Source: Thelephora terrestris (taxonomy: Eukaryota > Basidiomycota > Agaricomycetes > Thelephorales > Thelephoraceae). From it: DNA of 64,000 nucleotides. The stretch is from contig WIUZ02000026.1 in NCBI GenBank assembly GCA_015956445.1, forward strand, positions 186,001 to 250,000. Direction: 5' to 3'. Positions 57,688 through 64,000 of this stretch are shown here, one piece after another. The position numbers and the translations under genes were made by a program. Every line of letters begins with the position of its first letter. The first letter of the stretch is position 1. A model generated the notes under the pieces. The model did not search any database. It saw only the letters and a program-made list of their open reading frames with translations, and was not told where the DNA came from.

Positions 57688-59105
57688 TGTCAGGGCCACT
57701 CTACCCCAACAACTACCAGTGCACTGAGCCGACTCCGCAGAGTACTCACTAGTCCAACTAGCTTGTGAGAGAACGATCACGTCTCTATTCTTCCAGTAGG
57801 TTGTCCGAGGTCACTACAAGTCAGGTCGAAATCCTAAAGAGAAACCCAACCTAAACCGTACTTCGTTCGGTTTAACAAGCAAGGGTTTATCTCTACAACA
57901 GGATTGATGACTCCACCAGGTGATCGACTGGACGCTCGAGGTGTTCTAATGTGAACGCTGGGGTTCTATAGTTACGAGGCGCAGTTGACGCGCAGAGCGG
58001 GAGGGAGAGCAGATGGGGGTGTCTTGGATCAAACAAGAAACTCTGACTTGTCCTTAACTGCAACTGGGCTGAGAAGGGCAGAGGATTTCCTGAGGTAACA
58101 AAACTAAGGTACTACAATACAGCCACAGTTGCTACTTATACTAAAGGAGTGGCCATGACGTCAATACCCTAATATACCCTTATCAAGTCCGAACAAAGGG
58201 AGATAGGGAGTGTGAGAACACTAAGTAAGGGAAGCGAACAAATATGACGCATGGGAAGATAAAGGACAAAGGGCCTTACTAGCGTGTGAAGGATTGCATA
58301 AAAGATAAGGAATGTCCGCATGAAACATAGGGGTAAGATAACACTAGTCCTAAAAGAAAGAGGGGCATGGGGTCATGAAAGTTCGTTCCTGGGGATCACA
58401 CCCAAGGGTCAGGTGGCAATCTCCCTTTACATAGTTGTACCAGCGGATTCGGGAGTAGAGCCATGCAAACATCCCTTGTTGTCTGTAGGCGGTAACAGCA
58501 TCACGGAATAGTGGCAACCTCAACGTACGTCCGAACATGAGGAGGTCGGGCCTAGACTCATGGGACATGAGGGATTACAGATTCGCCGGCGTTTCACGCT
58601 AACGGCTACTCCACATGCGCTGGGCTAAACAAAAGGAGTCTAAGGCACTCCTTCCGAATAACGGCGATTCCTTCCTCCGGTTAGGAGACTGTGATGTGAC
58701 TGTCCACGTGTGTGATCAGGGTCCAGGGTTGGTCGTAATCGTAAAGTCATGAGGGGTCGTAAAAAGGGGTTCGTGATGTCATAAAGGGGTCATCAGGGTC
58801 TTGAGACCTATTTTTAGTGCACGTGCGTTCTAGGCGTTCCGGAACGAAGTTCTTCCAAGGCCGTCCCGTGGGCCGAGGTGTCAGCTTGATGTAGTAAGCC
58901 AACGATGATGGTACAGGGGCGGAAGTTGATGTGACCCGGACCAATGAGGTTCGTCGAGGTAGGTCACGTGAAGGATCACCGATCTAGGCTATAAGAAGGA
59001 CGTCTTCTTGGAGCCATCCTTGATCAGCAACACCAGCAACTTCCCCATCATCTTACCAAAACATGTCTTTCCCCAACAACCATACCTACCAAGTCGCCCA
59101 CGGCA
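57688..59105 (+). mobile_element. Truncated second copy of element X, opposite orientation
   Basis: It begins TGTCAGGGCCACTC at 57688 and follows the X leader through the start of the X gene (ATG at 59063, MSFPNNHTY), then loses similarity at about 59105. The first ~160 bases differ from X at about three positions. No matching right terminus or target duplication was found, so this is a truncated copy. Together with X it forms a large inverted repeat around the copia coding region. Confidence 0.8.
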
Positions 59106-60999
59106 CTAATGGTTGTCCCCATCGTTTGAAAAGCAAGTGATAACTGCCCTCCCGCGTTGTGCAGTGTGGGGCGATAAATTGTTCCCAGGCCCTTTTCAAC
59201 GACAATTATTGATTGCCGGTGGGGAACCGTGTTGCCAAACCGGGCAGGTCCTCTCGCCCTGCCGGCGTCCACTCTCGTGCTTTCCCGCAGGCAGGCGAAC
59301 CCCCTCCCTCGCTGTAGATAGCAATAATTACACTACATATATCCTAATCTAGGGTTCCTTCGTTGCCTTTTGCAACGAGAGACGTGTTGCAGCCGTGCGA
59401 AATATCGACTTCGCAGGTGATGGCGCGATGCCTCCCTACCGTGAGCGCCAAGCTCCCCGACGCGAACCTCCGCGCCGATTTCCAGTCGGGAAATCCTCCT
59501 CCTCCTCCCTTGGGGCTTTTCCCGGGGTTCGCGGACGTACCGTGACCGTGAGAAGGAGAGTTCTTCGTCCCTATTGGCTCACGTTCACCCAATGTTTCCG
59601 ATCGGCGCCCACGACGCTGCAGTACAACTTCTTGTTTCGTCGTCTTCCCCTCCTCCCGATCCACTCAGCCACATCGTCTGCCCTCCCGTCTACTCAACCT
59701 GGCATATTGCAGCTCGTGGGACGCCCGATTCTGTTCCCGATCTACTGATCCGTGTGGATCGTTTGACGGACGCCTCCCCCTTTCCCGCTCGGTAATCCAC
59801 CCTTCCTCATTCGTTATCTCACTTATCGCATTCTTCGTCGAGCTGGTCACGTCCCAACTTAGCGTTTCGCTTTCCTTTCTACTTATTTACTTCCTTGTCG
59901 CACTGCTCGATGACGATGCCGTCTCCTTCTATTCCGTCCCACCTTCCTCCTGCCGCGCCTTTGATAGGTCGACAGACCCCTCTGGATTTGTGCTTCCGTC
60001 TTTCCCAGACCGGTAATCTTCTTTCCCCTCAACCGTTTTCCTGTTTATTGTGTCCCCCAGATCCTTCGCTTCTGGTTGGTCGGCGGATGCTGACTTCTCC
60101 CGACCCGCCCGCATTGCCCCTCCATCGTCGACAACCACCCTCCCACCTTCCCCACTGGCCAATCGTCAATCATTGGTTGATAGGTACCGTCCCGCTTACT
60201 ACCCGCTTCTCCCTCCTTTCAGGTTTGGCGAGAAAATTCCTCTCGCATTTACCGGCGGCCACGCTTCTCGCGTTTGTGTTTCCTAGATGGACACGCTTCT
60301 CGCTCGGGCCGTTCCCCATAGATGGCGGCAATACCCCCCTTCTATTCGTTTCTTAGTTATCGCGTCTGCCTTTGACAATATTCTCCTGATTGGCTACGAA
60401 TGTCGTACGTTTGCATGCCACCCGGCTCTGACACGCTCCTCCCTCCCTCAGATTTGCAGCTTGCCTCCTCCATTTGGTCACCCACATGGCGCGTCTTCAT
60501 CCCCCTCGCCCATTCATTGTGTTTGCCTGGCTCCCACGCTTTTAATTGGTGGATGGTCCCTCCTGGATCGGTAATCGTCCTCCCGCCACTCACTTTTGAT
60601 CGGTCAACGGATTCTCGCCCATTCCCGACCCACCCACCCCTCTGGCTCGGAGGACCGGAAACGGAACTCGAGATTCCCACCGTTTCACCGCCCGTCGAAG
60701 CAACCCTTGCCGTGCGGCGCGCACGGTCCGCTTTCCGCCTCGGCGATCCACTCAGCGCTCCAGGGTGTTGTACTTCTGATTCAACAACAGGCGTCAGCCT
60801 AGTTTGGCTATACACCTCCTCCTGTTCGTTTGCTGACCGCGTCATCCAGCAGTCACGGCTCTCCCCTTCCCAACCTACTCCCATCCTCTCCTCAGCACCG
60901 CAATCCAACTTCCCCTCATTTCCAGCACCTCTGGTCAACGGATACCTACGGTCCACATTTCTATGCCGAAATCAGCTGTCTACTGCCCCCGCCTCACTC
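59106..60999. other. Pyrimidine-rich gene-poor sequence
   Basis: From about 59350 the plus strand is strongly C/T-biased (runs like CCTCCTCCTCCC, TTCCCCTCCTCCC). The open frames here are Pro/Ser/Leu-rich artefacts of composition and have no domains. No gene is supported. Confidence 0.6.
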
Positions 61000-61130
61000 A
61001 CCCACTAACATATCCCGTCGCTTGGACGGATCGATCTTTGGGGTGAGCTCCTTCCTTTCTGGTACGCCTATCGGCCCTCTTGTGAAACACCAATTCAATG
61101 TGTCCTTCCTGCGCTTCTCAGCCACAATCC

Positions 61131-61232
61131 ACGTCCCTCGATGATCTCATTTTCCTCGACAACCACGTCCCTCGATGGTCTCGTTTTCCTCGACAACCAC
61201 GTCCCTCGATGATCTCGTTTTCCTCGGCAACC
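61131..61232. repeat. 34-bp tandem repeat, three units
   Basis: ACGTCCCTCGATGATCTC starts at 61131, and again, with small changes, at 61165 and 61199, an exact 34-bp period. It lies inside the pyrimidine-rich array. Confidence 0.85.
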
Positions 61233-62622
61233 ATGTCCTCACCCCTTGCCGTGTTTTGTGTTGAACATGTTTCCCCTCGTGCCCTTTCCTTCATCAAAAC
61301 TCCCTTATCGCATCCCCGGTGAGTTCGTCTTCGGCAGCTGCTACATCTCACCGATATAACTCCGTATCAGGTGTTTTTCGCCTCTTTCCCTTCCCAGTCC
61401 ATCTGTTGATCACCCCGATCGTTTTCTATGCGCGGGTATAATTCCTTCCGTGCATGGCTGACTCACGCCATCGTTCGATAGCCACATTCCCGTTCGCAAC
61501 CCATCCTCCTGACTTCCCAACGCACCCCATCTGCTTTTGAACTCGCTCCACACTGCTCGCTTACAGATCCCCGTGTCTCGGTGTAGATAGATCCTGTACC
61601 GGGTATGCTCAGCACAGAATCCATTCATTTGTACCTGCCGACTCTGCATTTCATCCGGCAGCACCCGGAATCTCCATCCCCAGCTCTGGCCTAAATCGTC
61701 ATCACCATCCCTTACACTGCGACGACTTGTTGCAGATCGTCCGATTGCGTGGGAAACAACTGTATAAGTTTATATGCCCTCGCTGAGCCGCCTCCAGCGA
61801 GCCGCTCAGCGGCCTACCCCACACATTCCAGGTTCAACCCAGTCCCACCCGTTCTCCGCTCCTAAGCAGCCAGCCAACCGTGTCGTCGCTGCATCTACTC
61901 GTTTTCACGTTCTGCGGTGTGCGTATCCCGCTCTTTTCTCGGCCCTTTCGTGAGTACCCGTCCAGCGGTCCCCACTTCTCATCGACACACCTATATGCCA
62001 GCCGTCTTCCAGCTCCCCGTATCCCTCTCCATCGGTTCTCGTGGCCGAACCATCCGTGTGATCGCCTCGAATTCCTAATGTGTGTGGATTCCGTTCCGCA
62101 CCGCTCTTTCCTTCCGCTTGCGTACATGCGTCCAACTTTCCACCCCTGCCTTTGTGGTTCACTTATTGGGTTGCTTGTGAGGTGCCAATTCACTACTCTT
62201 TCTCGTGCTCTTTCCAGACAACCTTACGTCTATCAACGTCTCATGTTTTTCTGACAACCACGCCCCCGCCTCGTCACGCGCCACTCCTTGTCGCATCCCA
62301 TGAGCACACTTCTTCTAGGCCCTTCCGCAATCTTACTCCGTCTGTGTTGGAAATACCCCTATCACATCCTTTGAGTATTTGCTTAGTATCCCCCACCTCT
62401 CACTGACATACCTCTGTTACGCGTTACAATTCCCTCGTTTCCCTCTCTGATTCTCGTGGCCGAACAATCCGTGCATCCGCCTCGATCCCTTCTTCATGTG
62501 TGTAGGTACAATTCCTTCCCAATTTCTCCCTCGGCTTGCCGTCCTACTTCCCCTCATTCCCCGGTTGGGCAATCTACCCTTTGCCTTGTTCGTGTTCCCA
62601 CCCATCTTCCGGACGATCCAAC

Positions 62623-62821
62623 CCTTCCGGTCAGTTTATTCCTCTTCTGGTTCACCCATCGTGTTACTTGCGAGACGCCCATCTAATCTTTCTTGTCGTG
62701 TCTTTCGCAGAAGCGTTACGTCCATCAATGTCTCCTTCTCTTCCGATAAGCACATCCCGCCCCGTTCAATCATTGTCGGGTCTCGCGGTGAATATGTCCT
62801 CAGGTTCTCTTGCAGCTGAAC
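62623..62821. repeat. ~198-bp near-identical direct duplication, copy 1
   Basis: From CCGGTCAGTTTATTCCTC to TGCAGCTGAAC, repeated at 63103-63300 with only about three differences, although the surrounding array units are far more diverged. This suggests recent local duplication or gene conversion. Confidence 0.85.
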
Positions 62822-63102
62822 CCCTCCCGAAAACGCCTTTACCACAGCTTTTGTGAGTACCTGTTCGACAACTCCCACCTCCCGCCAGCGCCCCATACCC
62901 ATCTCCTCTGGTTCCCCTGGCCAAACCATCTGTGCGCTCGCCTCGATCTCTCCTCCATGCGTGTAAGCCCCATTCCTTCCCGCCCTCTCTCTCTCAGCTT
63001 GCCATCTTACTTTTTCCTGTTTGATCCGCTTCCGTTCCCCTGGTTGGCAAATCTACCCCTCGCCTGGTTCGTTTTCCCACTCATCCCCCAGCTGGTCTAA
63101 TC

Positions 63103-63300
63103 TTTCCGGTCAGTTTATTCCTCTTCTGGTTCACCCATCGTGTTACTTGCGAGACGCCCATCTAATCTTTCTTGTCGTGTCTTTCGCAGAAGCGTTACGT
63201 CCATCAATGTCTCCTTCTCTTCCGATAAGCACATCCCGCCCTGTTCAATCATTGTCGGGTCTCGCGGTGAATATGTTCTCAGGTTCTCTCGCAGCTGAAC
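63103..63300. repeat. ~198-bp near-identical direct duplication, copy 2
   Basis: Second copy of 62623-62821, offset 480 bp. Confidence 0.85.
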
Positions 63301-63320
63301 TCCCCCCCGTCGTCAAAAAC

Positions 63321-64000
63321 GCCTTTACCATAGCTTTCGTGAGTACCTCACTGACTCCATTCCAGTCGCTATCCAGCCCCCGTGTCTGTGCCCTCCGATC
63401 TTCTCGGCCGTTTCACTCCTTCTCGGGGAACAACCAACTCTCGTTGTCGTTTAATAGCTACATCTCATTGTCCGCCGTTTATTCCCGAGCCCTTATGTAT
63501 GTTTAGCCTACAATCGTTTGTGTAAATACCCCGACAGAACCTCTCTGTCGAACTACAACATTCGGAATTTGTATCCCTAACCTATCATCACTGTGCTCAG
63601 CGAAGGCTTGTTCCGGATCGTCCGATACTTTTGTGAGAGATGAAAGTACGAGAGGGCGTCTAGTATTACAAATTTGCCATTCAAGTCTGCAATACCCCTC
63701 CAACAGGCTCCCTACCCCTCAACGTTCAACCACAACTTCCTGTAGCCCATCCAGCACAACCTTTCCAAATCTGATCTAATTTCGTTAGCTCAATCCCCAT
63801 ACGTCTCGCAACAGGGAACTCCAAGCTGGCCACTCATGCCTTATCATCGGCCGCCCAGGATTAGCCCGATGTCGTCGTCCTGCACATCGACGTTCACCGT
63901 CGTGAAATTTCCACCAGAAGATGCAGCTCCCTTGCCCGGTCATCGCCACTATCGTGCCCTTCCTAGTTATCCCAGGTGTCTTCTCAAGATCTCGACGCTA
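63321..64000. other. Pyrimidine-rich sequence to the window edge, no gene seen
   Basis: Composition returns toward normal after about 63700. No frame with recognisable content. Confidence 0.5.

Larger units (their letters stand above)
61040..63320. repeat. Diverged ~450-bp tandem repeat array
   Basis: Corresponding landmarks recur in order. CGTGGCCGAACCATCCGTGT occurs near 62040, with variants near 62455 and 62915. ATGTGTGTGGATTCCGTTCC, near 62080, has variants near 62495 and 62960. CTTGTGAGGTGCCAATTC, near 62175, has variants near 61080, 62650 and 63140. Spacing is about 410-480 bp between the later units, with one longer gap before them. The + strand is pyrimidine-rich throughout. It is non-coding. 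Confidence 0.6.

Noticed and set aside
57529-57768. A protein tail GHSTPTTTSALSRLRRV seen both after the copia RNase H frame and in a separate frame here.
   Set aside because: It is not a conserved protein domain; both frames simply read through the first bases of X-type elements.
49840-58745. The ~1 kb repeats at both sides of the copia genes taken as its LTRs.
   Set aside because: They are inverted, not direct, and belong to X and its truncated copy. The true LTRs are the 354-bp direct repeats at 46417 and 56428.
61131-61232. The three 34-bp units as a CRISPR array.
   Set aside because: Units are contiguous without spacers, and the genome is eukaryotic.
59350-63506. Many 60-200 codon frames on both strands.
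   Set aside because: They result from strong pyrimidine bias and repeat structure; compositions are Pro/Ser/Leu or Gly/Arg/Glu without domains.

Overview
The window is nuclear DNA of a filamentous basidiomycete, most likely Agaricomycotina. Genes are densely packed on both strands and are cut by many 47-65 bp GT-AG introns. There are F-box genes with the W-x-x-NIPxDPDGIPSY motif I know from agaricomycetes, and mobile elements typical of that group. Almost every exon structure given here was worked out by hand from splice sites, reading phase and recalled family sequences.

From 0 to about 38.4 kb the window is a conserved gene block: an F-box/LRR-like protein, LSM4, an ERV2-type sulfhydryl oxidase, diphthine synthase DPH5, cytosolic asparaginyl-tRNA synthetase, an alpha/beta hydrolase, a membrane-anchored beta-repeat protein, a multi-pass membrane protein, the rRNA-processing factor EFG1 divergent from Elongator subunit ELP1, a fumarate reductase fused to cytochrome b5, and a MYND zinc-finger protein. 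Two proline/serine-rich hypothetical genes (15.6-16.7 and 37.1-38.4 kb) share a YPLPxW motif and look like distant paralogues. Four genes bear on translation: DPH5 (eEF2 diphthamide), NARS1, EFG1 (rRNA) and ELP1 (tRNA wobble uridine). A decayed cytochrome P450 (18.9-19.8 kb) and gene-poor gaps lie between.

From about 39 to 59 kb the DNA is accessory. Two F-box relics are followed by a repeat-family gene (41.2-45.5 kb) split by a 2.4 kb element, Y. Next comes a four-level nest: a Tc1/mariner-like transposon is interrupted by a young Ty1/copia element (46417-56781, TSD GTTCT, near-identical LTRs). Element X (46921-50894, TSD GAGAT) sits inside the copia, and a CACTG-ended hairpin MITE (49098-49820, TSD TTT) sits inside X. 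A truncated inverted copy of X lies at 57688-59105.

X and Y are the most interesting find. Both begin TGTCAGG, end in CA, have 5-bp target duplications, show no LTR pair, and carry one intron-containing coiled-coil gene of no family I recognise. Because X sits inside a copia whose LTRs are nearly identical, X moved recently.

From 59.3 kb to the end the + strand is pyrimidine-rich and gene-poor. It holds a diverged ~450-bp tandem array, a 34-bp tandem repeat and a ~198-bp near-identical duplication.
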